DNA from: Seminavis robusta
Lineage: Eukaryota > Bacillariophyta > Bacillariophyceae > Naviculales > Naviculaceae
Length of the DNA stretch: 64,000 nt
Direction: 5' to 3'
Assembly (NCBI GenBank): GCA_903772945.1
Contig: CAICTM010000284.1
Span: forward strand, 17,006-81,005
The notes beneath the pieces were generated by a model, which had not been told where the DNA came from, did no database searches, and saw only the letters and a program-made list of their open reading frames with translations. This document shows, in pieces, positions 9,523 to 22,400 of the stretch; within the stretch, counting starts at the first letter, position 1; each line of letters begins with the position of its first letter. The translations under genes and the position numbers were made by a program.

Positions 9523-9574
9523 TTTTGTTAACAAAAACAATAGCTTTCAGCTACCCTCAACCTATTCCTTCACC

Positions 9575-9802
9575 ATGAAGATGGCTCAAGGAAAGCATGC
9601 GTTCCGCAACTTCGAGAAACAGTTGCGTGACAAACCCATTCTTCCTCTCGTCGACAATGACGAAGAAAACGAGATCGACGATACTCGTGCAACCCCTTGC
9701 AAACTTCGCAACCATGTTGCCAAGCGCAAATCAGAAAACTCTGACAATGAGGACAACTCCTCTATCGATTTCAATCACTTGGATGGAGAAATCTCTATCT
9801 GA
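9575..9802 (+). pseudogene. Gag, large internal deletion
   Basis: Starts at the same MKMAQGKHAF as the other copies, but jumps from CKLRN (about residue 45) directly to HVAKRKSENSDNEDN, which in copy C lies near residue 400. About 350 codons are therefore missing. It stops early in the acidic segment, and the remaining Gag end (9800-10080) is frameshifted. Confidence 0.85.
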
Positions 9803-11833
9803 GGATTAGGCCAGGATGATGACTCAACGGAACCATGTTCCGATTTCTCATACCAAAGTATGAAGATATCTCACTAACTAGTAAACAAGAATTGTTTGCA
9901 ACTAGAACACTACGGCAAATTAGATGATTGCCTAGAAGCTGCTCAACTAGACTCTGATGTGTCTTTAGCATCGTTAACCTGTCCGTGGCAACCACCTCGT
10001 AAACGTCGCAAGACAAGAGACCTCAAACATCGTCTATGTAGATTAACAGACGAGAAAAAGGGAAACCAAAACCCGTAACACTCCGTTGCTTACTGGATAC
10101 AGAAGCATCCGAACCTTGATTCCAATCATGCTAAGAATTAGCAGAAGGATCGGGGCGTCCAAACGATTGGACTACCCCTGCAAGAATTAAACCCCAGACG
10201 AAGTGAAGGGCATATGATTCCTGATTCACAAGATAGAATTATCGAGTGGGATTTCACGTACCAAGAGCTTGGGGCGTATACATGATCAAGGTCGAGACAT
10301 TCTCTCTCGATCTAAGAATCATTTCAAGATGGCGTCATCCTGAGCGACTGTAAGAATTCTTCATAACATGAGAAGTGAACTCTTGATCGAAATAGAACAA
10401 GCCTGACTTAAGCAGTTGCCAAGTCAAACCAGTAAATAAAGGAAGAGAGGAACGCTTCATCCTTATAACCAAGTACTCCGACCATCGAGGTACTTTTGAA
10501 AGGCAGATGGACGACTACGAAGTAAACTTCCTCCCTGAGCTAAACCCTATCACGCAGGCTTACCCTATCCACGTGTCCATACAACACCTTAAGAAGGAGG
10601 TGAACGTCTCGCGAGCAGGAGCATAAAAGAGGTAACCGTTCCGAGTGGACGCACCAACATTTATCATTCCAAAAAGAGGATCTACACTCATCTCTGACCG
10701 TGAACTGAACAAAAGGATAGCGAACCTTTCCATCCAAAACAAGACATGCTACTTGACGATCTAGACTGAAGATTACACGAGAACTACTCGACGATCACTC
10801 CAACGAAGTACCGAATTGGCCTATGCAATAGTCCCGACTCTTCAAGAGGAAGATGGGAACACTCAGCACGACTTGGAAATGTCGTGAATACATTGATGAT
10901 CACCATCCTAACTAACGGCGATCTAGTAGATCACGTTGAATAGTTAGATGAAGTTCCCTAAGGCTTCGAGAACCGGACTTAAGATCGTTGCCACAAGTCC
11001 TTCGCAAGAGGAGAGACTTGATATTGGGCTATGGATTACTTGAGATGGAATCCAACCCAGAATAACGCTCCTCTTACAACAGGAAGAAACTTGGTAGATC
11101 ATTGGACTAGTGAACTACTATACGAGACATGTGGATCAGACGATCAATGTACTACAACGTCGGGATCCCAAGAAAAGGAATCCCTGTCCATTTCATTGCT
11201 TGACAATGATTGATCCCGTAACGATGGTTCGAGATTGCAGATCTGCTCCAATGCAGAGACGAAGTAGCCATCGTTCTAGAACAGACGTGCTCACCCAGTA
11301 TCCATGGCCTGTGAGGTTACATGGATAGGAACGTGAGTTCCGCGCAGAAGTCGAAAAGACTCTCCGGATGAATATGGACTTCGTCGCAAGTTCATACCAC
11401 ACGTGTTCAATCGTGTGACGCGATTCACAACGTCCGTTCGAAGAACTGGAAACACATCAAAGAAGTCGCCAACGTCATCCAGAAACACACTAATAAGGAA
11501 AACGCGACGCATATCCCTCATCAATACAAGTCAACGATACTGTGAGTTCACAGTATCAGCCCGCAAGTAGGTCAGCCAAGTACAAGTCCTTACAATATAG
11601 ACGAGTCAATAACAAGGCACTGTACGGCTCCGACATGCTACCCAATGGCGGCACAGTCTACCAGACTTGGAACATAAGGTATTTACACCCATACAAGGCC
11701 TATCCCCTTGTAGGATTCATCGTGCGACGCACATTCTACATCCAATCTCCGGAGGAGTGCCCCGCACTTTAATTCATATGTTCTCCTTGTCCGACTGATG
11801 TCGTGCCTTCCGTGACCCTTGTCAGGGGGCGAA

Positions 11834-12255
11834 TGCAATACACGGCTCTTAGCCTTATTCGTGACTCGATCCTAGATAGGGTTTGAGTTCGACTCATGAC
11901 GTAGTCCTTCGCGAATAGTCATTGAGACATGGTTCTCATGACTGCTAGTCATACTAGGTTGTCGATGAAACATCGCTCTAGATATTTAGCCGGCGTGGAA
12001 AGCTTCCACGCTACTAGACAGCTACTAGCTGAAGTTTCCACGTGTTCCGGAAATGGACCGTGGAGTACGTAGAGTTATTGCCATAACCTACGATATCACA
12101 CTTCGAGGCCTCCCACGGGAGACCAACTTCAATGAGCTTCACAACGATCTCTCTCATGGATTAGTTTTCGTAGCTTTCTAATCTCTCTCATAACTTTCAT
12201 TCTCTCAAACTCAAAACACTCGAAAGATCTTTACACTAGCTTTTAGCGTAGTGCA
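11834..12255 (+). repeat. LTR, 422 bp, subfamily 1 (3' LTR of copy B)
   Basis: TG...CA ends; matches the LTRs at 1837 and 44411 (GCCATAACCTACGATATCAC core). Preceded by the polypurine tract. Its right edge directly abuts the truncated retroelement frame at 12256. Confidence 0.95.
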
Positions 12256-13166
12256 AGAATGCCAACCAAACCCTCGATGAAATCTACCCACTACACATCG
12301 AGGCGCTGGAGAAAGCTGGACTGGTTCCAGACAAGATACCAACACTACAAGAAGAAATACAACGATACTCCCAGCGACAAGAGGGCAAAGCAAACGAACC
12401 AGATAGAGATGCCAAGCAACGAAAGAGGAACCGGAACCGATCATTATTCTTCTGTATAGGACACTCCAACGCCTGGACGACCCCAATACACAAGGTAATC
12501 AACGACCTCAAGAAGAGCCATGGCCTCGAATGGATTAGAACGTCTATGTCCTACCATCGATTCACCAACCTGCGAGAGATGTTCATGGGCGACCTATCGA
12601 GGAAGCTCACCAAAGACATCATCTCCACCGAGTTCCAAAATGAAACTTGCAACTGCAAGCCGGGAAACAAGAAAGACGGCCAATGCCGATTTGACGACCG
12701 CTGCAGAAATAAACTGGTCATATACTGCATTAAATGCATTAACTCGGGCAAAGAATACGTTGGGGCAACCCAACGAAATGTCAAAGAACGAATATACCAA
12801 CACTTCACCGACGTCATGCGTCTCCTCTACGGAAAACGCAAGTCAGATTCATACGCAAGACACTTCGCCAACGAATTCCAAAACTTCGCATCTCCTTTAC
12901 CATTCCGACTCAACGGCGATATTCAAAGGAACAGCATCGAAATTAGCATCCTATGGCAAGGCAACCCCATCAGCACTGTCAAGACCTTCGGGACACGACA
13001 CTGCAGCCTATGCAACAGGGAGCGACTCGAGATACTGAAACGATCCAGAGAATCGCCAGAAAACCTGATCAACTCCTGCAACGAAATATACGGAGCATGC
13101 CGACATAAACCTCGATTTCATAAGTACCACAATAGCCCAAGCACTGATGATTCCCAAGGGGGATGA
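12256..13166 (+). CDS. C-terminal part of a GIY-YIG retroelement protein (Penelope-like or similar)
   Basis: A frame is open from the LTR edge to the TGA at 13164, 303 codons, without its 5' end. The first half (SLFFCIGHSNAW, YHRFTNLREMFMGDL) resembles the post-RT connector of Penelope-like and related reverse transcriptases, where a 'fRr..nL.d.L' block precedes the endonuclease. Then come Cys pairs (CNCKPG, QCRFDDRC) and a GIY-YIG-like core: IYCIKC, then KEYVGATQRNVKERIYQH, where Y-VG, R and H are the expected catalytic positions. A further Cys pair follows (CSLCNRERLEI). The 5' part was lost where gypsy copy B now ends. It could also be a non-LTR element with an acquired GIY-YIG domain. Confidence 0.6.
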
Positions 13167-13679
13167 AAAAGTCAAACAACCGAAAAGTTACCACAGAGTA
13201 AAGCCTGTGTTTTGGCGATTCGGCAGTTTGTGCTGATCAAGAGTAAAACTACTTTTAAAATTCAGTCACTTTTTGCTAAAATCGTATGACCAAGAGATAT
13301 GATTCAATGGCAATGATAGTCTAAAATCTTGAATGTATTCTACGTGATTGGTGCATTGGGGCCATGAAAGAGCAGGAATAAATGTTTTTTTAGTAATAAT
13401 GTAAGCAAGCAAAACTGGTCCAAACTCCTCCCAAATCATGGGTGGCATGTTCCGAGGCCAACTTTGATTGTTTTGTGTGCATACTAACTAGGGCTATTGA
13501 AGAGCAGGAATAAATAGGAAACCCTTCAAGGAGGATGATGCTTTGGAGGACTCCATCGCTCTGAAAAAAGGAGGAATTCATGGGATTATGTCCCAAAGGC
13601 CTGCTAAAATGCATAGTTGACAAATTCTCAGCCCAACTATTACAGTATTTGAACCAAGAGATATGATATAATTGCAACT
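13167..13679. other. Intergenic stretch with a duplicated segment
   Basis: No gene seen. Two short elements occur twice: ACCAAGAGATATGAT at about 13289 and 13653, and GAGCAGGAATAAAT at about 13369 and 13502. They suggest an old local duplication just upstream of the tRNA. Confidence 0.4.
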
Positions 13680-13752
13680 GACCAATTAGCTCAGTTGGTA
13701 GAGCATCGGATTCCAGACCCGAAGGTCGTCGGTTCAAGTCCGGCATTGGTCA
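13680..13752 (+). tRNA. tRNA-Trp (anticodon CCA)
   Basis: A 73-nt cloverleaf: acceptor GACCAAT/ATTGGTC, D arm GCTC-AGTTGGTA-GAGC, anticodon arm TCGGA-TTCCAGA-CCCGA with CCA at loop positions 34-36, variable AGGTC, T arm GTCGG-TTCAAGT-CCGGC, discriminator A. The pair next to the anticodon loop is A31-C39, a mismatch; all other stems pair. No intron. Internal promoter boxes A (TAGCTCAGTTGG) and B (GGTTCAAGTCC) are intact, and TTTT follows at 13753-13756 as a pol III terminator. CCA is not encoded, as expected for a eukaryotic tRNA gene. Confidence 0.9.
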
Positions 13753-13756
13753 TTTT
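13753..13756 (+). terminator. RNA polymerase III terminator
   Basis: TTTT directly after the tRNA discriminator base; four T residues can end pol III transcription. Confidence 0.6.
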
Positions 13757-16120
13757 GTTGCTCTGAAGCTCCCCAGGTGTTGTGTGTTGCAATAGAGCCA
13801 ACCTCAATCTGGAACATTTGCCACTTGCACGCTTTGTGAGCTATCTCTAGCTCCCTTTTTTTTCTTTTGCACCTTGTAGCATCGATTTGTACCTACCTGG
13901 TATGGCCATAGATGTTTGTAATGGTCTCTCCTACTGCTGTGGTGGTCGCAGGTGGTATCCCTTTGGATTTCAACGACGCAAAATCACTACTCGTTCGCCT
14001 TAGTACAATGAGGTGCTGGTTTCCTGTACTGTACTGTAGTTAGTTAGATAATTATACACAATCAATGAGGAAACTCACCACTCTTCCAAAGCCTACTACC
14101 GGTAGCTAGCAGTGTCATTCTTTCACTAGCACCGGGGTAACGGTAGCATTCGGCCATGCCGCAGAGTTTGGTGTGATACCAGTGTTCCACTAATCTCTGG
14201 GTCTGCACCAGGATTCAGGATGGGGTTTCGCTCTGAGCTAATGCTGTAAACAACAACAGAAGCCAATGGCGATAACAATGCCATTGTCGACGTGTGATGC
14301 AACGATGCAACATCTGAGGCTTGGTGGGTTATTGCGTCGTCCTTGTGGACAGTTCGTCGCCGATGGGTTCGCAAAACAGCGGTGTGACTCAGTCGAATCG
14401 AATGAATCGATTCGATTCTCAAAGCTCGACTTTGTCGGGCCAATAGCATTGGCCACCCGCACCCGTTGCCGCTGCGGTACCTAGCTCGCTCTGCGCTAGC
14501 TCGCCCTCAGCTACAGTACATCATACCGCAGGTAGGACCAAGGGATAAGACGTGTGGCCCAGAAGTGGCTATCGTTCTGAACTGGAGTATCTGTCTCTTT
14601 AAGTGCCAAGCATAGAGAAACGATCAAAACTTGATGGCTACATTACCAGTAAGCAAAGCACCACGGAAGACGCAACCGAAGATGGTTTGTAGTGCGTACC
14701 GGTACTGTGTTTTTCACAATTGCATATGCCTAATATCTTGCTATTGGTGCTGTTGTCGGCGCCGCTTCATGCTTCATGCTTCGTGCACAGGTTTCCTTTG
14801 GCTGGTGGAACCGCCAAAGCATTGCTTGAGGGCACGCAGTGGCTGCGTCTCCACCAAAGCTCTTCTTGTTGCTTGAGAGAAGAAAAGTCATGGGCAGGGA
14901 CAGTATCTTTACTGGTGAGCTGCATGAGACTGTTTGAAATCGCGAGGTAAACTTTCGCCTTGGGGGTCGCAGAGGATACGGTACCAGGTACCAGGTACTG
15001 GTAGATGTGCCGTACTGTATCTCGATCTTCGCCCCTCTGCGGTCCTTGGGAGCTGTCACGCCAACAACATCATAATATGTTTGAATTTTTGGATGTGCCG
15101 CCGAGCCAATGCTGTACAGTACCGGTAGCCTTTCCTGTATGATATGTGTGTTCACATGGAGGCACCGTACCGGTAGAAGTCTCGTACTAGTATGGGTATT
15201 CGGTACGGTAGAGAGGCAATCTAATATCTAGAACCATCATCAAAATGAACGTGACCAATCCCAAAAAATTCCCAATGGTGTCAAGGAGGCCATACGGTAG
15301 ACTGACTCGACTCGACTCGACTCGGATACGGTGATACTTGCTTCAACGTTGTATGGCTCTGCAGCTCCACTGCGTTATTAGTTGATGGGGGTTATTCCTT
15401 GGTTATTTGCCCCCAAAATAATGTGTTCGCCCCCTGTTGTTGACACTCCAACTGCTGGCAAACGCACGAGGACGAGAACCGGAATGCAGCGAGGCTTCTC
15501 ACTCGAATTCCTCTTCGAAGCCTGCCTGCTCATTCTTCTTTTGTTCAAAGATTTACTCCACAAGTAGTGGGATGTCAACACGTATTCGTTGGGTATTAGG
15601 GGGTGGAGAAATCCAGTGCTAACCAAGGTAAACCATGACTAAGACAATGGTTGACCCTGGTTGACAGTGTCAAACCATGTACCAGTAAAACAGTGTCTTT
15701 TCAATAGTGATAACAGTGGTTAAAGCAGGTCAAATACTGTTAATAACAGTGGTATTCCGTTGTAAGATAATGGAGGTAGTGTTGAAAAGGCCACCGTTTC
15801 GAGAAACAGTAATTGGCAGTGGTTAACTGATCTCATGACTGTCAAAACTGGTGAGAATGGGATTGCATTGATTTTCTCCACCTCCCAGATCTTCAAGTAG
15901 ACCTCGATTGCTGCCACAGAACAAATGGTTTGGGAATCTCGAACGAGATTTTCTAGCTAGCTAGTAGCCAGGCTGTCAACTGCAAGAAGAGATATCACCA
16001 GTAAGTTGCAGTGAGTGATCAACCCTCGCTCATTCATTCATTTCTCATTCATTTGCCGCCACTTTGGCTGTCGACTTTGATTGCCTCTTGTTGTGACAGA
16101 ACATTGATAAATAAATAACC
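13757..16120. other. 2.4-kb intergenic region
   Basis: No convincing coding region. GTACCGGTA-like words recur, and an (ACTCG)n microsatellite lies at about 15304-15324. From about 15630 to 15850 there are loosely repeated AACAGTGG/GTCAAA words. The last few hundred bases probably hold the promoter of the methyltransferase gene at 16121. Confidence 0.4.
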
Positions 16121-18516
16121 ATGGCCTGGCGAAGCAGTGGCACTACAAATGATGAAATGGTGGACAACCTGAAGCGTAAGTTGATGACAGGAAGCTACCC
16201 AGTGAGCGGGTTTCGCTTTTCTTCTGTGATATTTGTTCTTTGGAATTTGTTCCTGGCTGACCATGGTGATGGGTATGCTGCCGTTTTGTGCTGTTTTGTT
16301 TTTCTGGTGGATTGATCTTATCCTCGCAGGGTCGCGGATAATCTATAAAGATTGCGTTGCCGGATACCATTTCAGCCATCAACCTGTTGCTTCTTCTTGT
16401 TGTTGATATCCCTGTTCTATTCTATTCTTATGTATTACCTCTCACTCTGCTTTTGTTGCTTCCATTAACCATCTCCCTGGTTGGCTGTTGTCGACATCTT
16501 CCTTCTTCCTTTCTCTTGCCGCCGACGAAATCCCTCGCCGTTTTTCTTTTTCTCAGGTTTTGGGGTGATTTCTACCCCAGCGGTCGAAGAGGCGTTCCGT
16601 CAAGTGGATCGGGCCTTCTTTGTTCCACCGGTATGTTTGTTTGATAGATTCGCCATGGCATGGAGATAATGCTAAGATGGTGGCGGCAGTGGAGGCGAAC
16701 TCTTATGTCATGGTGTATGTTCTGTTCTTACCGAACCTCTTTTTGTCGTGCTTGACTTGATGGACCGCAGAATCAGAGGGATCTCGCCCACTCGGATCAG
16801 CCACTTCGCGAGGGTAACCTTCACATCTCGGCGCCTCATATCTATGGAAGTGTCCTGGAAGCTCTCGAGCTTACACCGCAATCCTCTCTCAGCTTCCTCA
16901 ATGTGGGATCAGGTACTGGGTACATGTCCTGTATTGTGGCTTCGGTTCTGGGGTGTCACTCCAATAACTACGGTGCGTCCTTGCGCAAATCCAAACTGAT
17001 CTACTTTGCTACTGACCTATGTACCGGTTCTTGCTAACTTACTTGCTTGTTGTGGTCCTATCTATCTCATCATCAGGTATCGAGGTCTTCAAGGATGTGG
17101 TGGAACACTCCAAGGAAGCCACGGTGCGCTGGAAGGCGTCGATCCGCAAGCCTGTCCCGCACATTGAGTGGGTTCATGGGAATGCACTCAATATTAACCC
17201 TGACAAGGGCGAAGCGGTCGTTGGATTCGATCGAATCTATATTGGAGCTTCTGTCGACAAGGAAGATCTTCCCAAGATTGCCAACTTATTACGTCCTGGA
17301 GGAATCTTGGTTGGTCCAGGTAGGCCCCGTGCTATCTCAATTGTTGTGGAGCTGGTCTCGCTTGGGATGAGCTAATCACGTACGTGCGCTCTTGTACCAT
17401 ACAGTGGAGGATGAACTCATGAAGGTTACCAGGATTGGTACCCGCACTGGCACCCGCAAGAACTCGATTGGCTCCGAGATGGAAACCGATGATCCAAATC
17501 CCCTACCTCCGTCCGAGTTCTCGCTGACAGTGTTGAGTGGCGTCCGCTTTGCCACGTTGCTTGCCAACCCGAACATCAGCACTGTCTTGCCCTCGACGGT
17601 CTGGAATCCGTCCATTCATTATCAGTACCCCGACAGCTTTCGAAACTCGTGCCGCGAGATTCTCCTTTGTTCCAACGCTCCTCGCAGCCAGAAACCACGC
17701 CCGGTTCCACGGGACACCAGTGACAATGTAGCAGGATTGCTACCGCGGGTTCTGTGGATGGAAATTTTGTCGTATACTCATCGTGATTGTAAGTGCGCGA
17801 AAGGTACCAACAACAGCATGCTGTTGTTGCTGTGTGGGTGCTTAATTCTCTTTGTTTCTCGCTCCACCACAGGGTTCGAGAGCCCCGAGTCCGAGACGGA
17901 GTTTTTGCGCCGTCGCCTCCGGGAAGAACAAGAATCGTCACAGAGGGCTCACAATGCCCGTATGGAAGCAGAGGCTCGATGCCAGCTCGCCGAAGAAGAA
18001 CGCGATGTCTACCGTGTGCTTGCCCGTCGTTACCAGTTGCGTTTGGAAGCTGCACTGCGTCGAAATGGACGCGATAACCACCACAACAATCATAGTAGCG
18101 CGTCGGATATCGAGGAAGACGAGGAGGAGGAAGGGGAGGCGAGGGCAATGAGTGGAAGGGAACAAGCCGTGATCTTTGGCTTGGGGGCGATGCTACGAAG
18201 CATCCAGTATGAATCAGGAGGTGATGACGATGAAGACGAAGAAGAGGACGATGACGACATTGACGAAGATGACGAGGACGAGGGCAGCGAACCGAATGAA
18301 GCTACTGGAAGGGCAAGTGGTGGCAATGTGCATATGGAAGAAGACGGTCACGAAGAACTGAATGAAGAGATGGATGAGAACGATGGAGACGATGATGACG
18401 ACAGTGGATCAGTCAGCTACTTTCCCTTGGGAACTCATGGCATGACAGCACATTCCACATCTCTCATTGTGCGTCCGCAGAGGCGCACCGTGTCGATAAC
18501 AGCTGAAGATTTGTAA
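16121..18516 (+). CDS. Protein-L-isoaspartate O-methyltransferase family protein with acidic C-terminus
   Basis: Six exons by GT-AG sites: 16121-16175, 16557-16630, 16771-16972, 17077-17319, 17405-17788, 17873-18516. The phases agree and the joined frame is 1602 nt, 533 aa. The start MAWRSSGTTNDEMV is typical of PIMT. FGVISTPAVEEAFRQVDRAFF, LHISAPHIYGSVLEALE and SAM motif I (LNVGSGTGYMS) follow. The last PIMT block is FDRIYIGASV...LLRPGGILVGP. These enzymes use S-adenosylmethionine to methylate damaged isoaspartyl residues. Unlike the usual 230-aa enzyme, about 300 residues follow: HRDWFESPESETEFLRRRLREEQ, a coiled coil of about 60 residues, and a very acidic Asp/Glu tail. The layout resembles PCMTD-type proteins with an extra domain, so a role as an adaptor is possible. 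Confidence 0.88.
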
Positions 18517-19403
18517 CAAACCAGCCCAACACAACACCAACGAACGAGCCGAAGCTGGTTCTGTTTGGTGAGTACAATGATTTTGGACCAAGGCAGCAAC
18601 CAACCAACCAACAAAAGAAGCTCGAAATAGTGCACCTCCTGTCAGCTGTCAGCCAGTCCCTCTATACAATTGCTGTGGTGGTCTCCTTGTGTTTGCCCTG
18701 AGAGCTCGCTGTCGGCGGGGTGCACCGAACAAATTGATTCATTTTACACACATTCCGTAGGATATATGGTTCGATTCTACTATTCAGAAATACATAATTC
18801 GATAAGAATAACACTAGTATCAAATGAGTTCCTTACATATCACTATCTAGCTAGCTATTGCGCATTGCTAGCTAGCTATTGAGCATGGTGCGACTCTGCC
18901 AGCATAAGCATGTGATACAGGGTGCAACGGGGGACAAAATTCACTGCCCGCCAACTGGTCAGGAACCCCTCCACACATGTCTTGTGGATAGGAGTGATGT
19001 ATGGGGCGGCCCCTGGATGTGTCGTCTTTGGGTTTTTGTCGGCTTGGTGGCCAAATTTGTTGGTGGCAGTGTCGTAGACTAAAGGTTGCATTTTGATTGA
19101 AATTGTGAGCAGCGAGTTCCGAGCCGGCAAGGGCATCTTCACGAAATGGTATCTTTTCCTTCATGTGAGTCTCATACAACGGGTCTCGATGTTAATTAAA
19201 TTTGTCGACGCGGTTCCACATCCAGTCACGAAGTCTGAAGCGAAACATGCCGCGCCAATGTCCAAAACCACACAAGAAAAAACAACGGCAATGGCACTAC
19301 TTTAGTGTTTGTTCCGTCGCATGCCTCCAGCAATCATACCCAGTAGTTTGTAGTTTCCTCAAGGCAACTCGACTACTAGTATCACTGTTTTCAATAAATC
19401 AAA
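18517..19403. other. Intergenic region
   Basis: 3' flank of the methyltransferase gene and 5' flank of the glycosyltransferase gene. No ORF with recognisable content. GCTAGCTA-rich words lie at about 18848-18880. Confidence 0.4.
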
Positions 19404-22400
19404 ATGCTCAGACCAATGGAACGAAACGGCCATGCTTCGCACAGTTCATCGCCTCAACATCCCAATGCTACCGCCACAACCAGCATCAGCCCCAGCAGTG
19501 GCAATGGCAGCAGTAAATTGACCAGGGGCAGCAGCAGTCGACGAATATTCGGCAATGGAATTCAAATGATTGTGTTGATACTGATTGGTGTGGCTCTGGC
19601 GTTTAGTGGAATTTTCATGGTCCAATTTGCTTCCTCTGCTGGTCAATATGATGCGGATTTTTTGCCCCATGACAAGAAGGAAATGATGGCATCGCAACCA
19701 GGATCACGAGTGCCAAAAGTTGGGACAACTCTGCGAAACACGGCAAATAATAAACAAGTGCAGAAACAGAGAGAAATGACGGATGAAGCTTCCAAACAGC
19801 CACTGCTATCAAATCAGGCTAAAATTGGTGCTCAAGCTGCAGAAACTGAACCAATATCTACTGGTACATCCAACAAACCTCCAAAGAATTCTATTGAGAA
19901 AAAGAACAGAAAAGTCAAGAAACAACGAGCAGAAAAGACTAAACAATCCACAACTCGCCTAGAATCTGAGGAGCAGGTGGATGATCACGAGCCAGCATCT
20001 CACGAAACCACTCCTCCACCAATGGACAAGCCTGATGAAAGCAGCAAGGCCACAACAAAACCACTCAAGACACTCGAAGCACCTGTTTCCTCATCATCAT
20101 CAACAACAGCTTCAGCCACTAAAATTGAAGCAACATCCAACAAAGCATACGCCTTTCTTCTAGGCGGCATCCCGGAAAAGCCAAGAGATGGGAGTAATCT
20201 CATCAAACCTTCCCTGGCCAAGGGAGAACCTTTCCCATACGATTCCTACCGCGGATTACTCTACAATATACTCATATCCGTCAAGACACTTCGAGATTCG
20301 GGATCCACTGCGGATATGGTGGTTCTGGTCCACATGGCAACCGCCAACACCAAATTGCCACCCGAGCACACACAATGGCTCACAAACCTGAATATTCGAA
20401 TCATCTATGTACCAACGGCACCCTCTGTCGTCAACGAATTCAGTACCATACCCTTTGAAAAATTCCGCATTTTGGATTTGATCGAATACAAGCGAGTACT
20501 CTACATGGATGCCGATGTCACTCCCCATTGTAATCTGGATTACATTATGGACTTGAGCATGCCAAACGACAACGACGATAGTCCACCCCTACTTCAAGAA
20601 AACTTGATTGTCAGCTTGGCAAAAGCACCCGCTACGGGAAGTTTGTTCATGTTGGCACCAGGGCCTGGAAAGTTTGCCAAATTAATGAAGGTCGCGGCGG
20701 ATTCCGCCAATTCCTTGGGGTGGCGAGATGGACCAGGATGGTCCAAAAGTGGTGGTGGCAGAGTCAATCCGTGGAGAGCTCTCGGCGGTAGTACTCTGCC
20801 TGGAAACTCTTACAAGTACACTGGAGCTCAATCCGATCAGGGAATGGTCCATTACTGGACAACTGTAAACCAAGGAAAGGTGTCCATTGTGATTGGTGAT
20901 GTTGTCGAAAACTGGAATAATGGGGTGCTCATGTCCAACTTGACGGGTAATCCGCTCAAACAGTATTCGTGTCTCTCGGATGACATGGATGGAAACATGG
21001 ACCGGAGCAGCATGTTTGAAACTCCAAAGGATTCACACATCATGTCCCCGAAAGGAGTGGCTCCCTATCGCGACTTTTCTCAGTGGGGTCATGCCAAAAA
21101 GAAGCCTTGGCATTTTATTCAGGCACCGCTCGTGGCATCCGAGGAGGACATGAAAACTCCAGTGGAACGTTGGTTCCATACGCTCCGAAAGCTAGACCAA
21201 GAGCTGCAATTGGGTCTTGACTTCCGTGATACAAGTGGCGGGAAAGGAAAATCCAGACAACCTAATTGGCGTCATGTCGAAAAGAAAGAGTGGATCAGCG
21301 TCAAGCCGTCTTGGACCACCACGGTCAAGTCGGTGGGTCAATGGGGAATTCGAGGTGTCGACAATCCACAATCAGTGCTACCATGGGAACCGCCAGAATT
21401 ACTGTCAGCAGTTCCCAAGCCTGCTGGTGGCGATGACCCCAACAGCAATCTTCGATCCATCTGCAGCTGCGACGACCAACCAATTCACACAGATCCCTGT
21501 TCACTGCCTGATCAGCAGGTGGAGGATTGGCTGGAGGATCGTTCCCAATTGTCCTTATCAGCAGAGCGCCCTCTCTGCCCCAATGCCGCTCGAAATCATT
21601 TCCACGCGGTGGTTCCAGTACATGGCCTGTCGGAAGATGCTGCGCGAGCGTCTGTATGCTCCGTGGCATGCCAAGATTATCCACCGGGCAAATTGTCAGT
21701 TTACATCTACGACGATGGGTCTGATCCCACTGGATTTGTGAAGAGTGCCTGCTCCAACAAACAAATTGATCCAGCAGTCAAGATCCAACAGGCCCAAATG
21801 CGTTCCCTGGAAGAGTCTGTCGCTCAGAACAACGCGGGTGAGCTTGTTGTAGATTGCCTGCATCCTGCATCTCGCCAGGCCTCCAAGAACTCTCTGCATT
21901 TGGCCCTTGGGCTTGTAAAGACGCAATCCGGTGCCAATGATATTGTTCTTGTGCTGGATGGTGGCGATGAACTATCGTCAAATCGGGCCCTGCAGACTAT
22001 CAACGAAAAATTCATCCAAAAGCCTGCCTGGACCTTCTTTGCTTCCAGCACATCGGCATTGTTGTCGACCGAGGCCGACTTTAAGCCTCGAGAGAACTTC
22101 CCGATGGAGGAGATTGGTTCTCCTCTTGGTTTCAAGGCGCACCTGCTAAGTCATGTAAGTCACGCGGACTTCTCGGCAGTTTCCGATGGCTCTGAGCGTT
22201 CGTATTTCTACCGCATGTTGGAACTATCGGGAGCGGATAGAGTGGTGTCAATGGCTCTGCAAGCCACCAGACACAAGGACGCCAGAGCTGACGGTGCTTC
22301 TCAAATGAGCCTCATACGGAAGGCCCAGCCTGCCACCAGATTGGAACTCCCCGTGGAGGTCGTTTTGACGTGTACAAGCGAAGTTCTTGTCAGGCATCAA

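Larger units (their letters stand above)
9095..12255 (+). mobile_element. Ty3/gypsy LTR retrotransposon, copy B, internally deleted
   Basis: Two LTRs (9095-9522 and 11834-12255) enclose only 2.3 kb. Directly before the 3' LTR is the polypurine tract CAGGGGGCGAA (11823-11833). The internal part keeps the Gag start, Gag end, the beginning of the reverse transcriptase region (about 10508-10620, homologous to MDDYEVEL in copy C) and the integrase C-terminal end (about 11580-11770), all with frameshifts. The flanks TGTAG (9090-9094) and AGAAT (12256-12260) differ, and the LTRs belong to different subfamilies, so this is probably a recombinant. Confidence 0.9.

Noticed and set aside
13390-13746. 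118-aa minus-strand ORF reading MPDLNRRPSGLESDALPTELIG
   Set aside because: It is the antisense of the tRNA-Trp gene; such ORFs are typical tRNA shadows.
18090-18326. Ser-rich minus-strand ORF opposite the acidic tail of the PIMT gene
   Set aside because: Poly-Ser is what antisense of Asp/Glu codon runs gives; no independent support.
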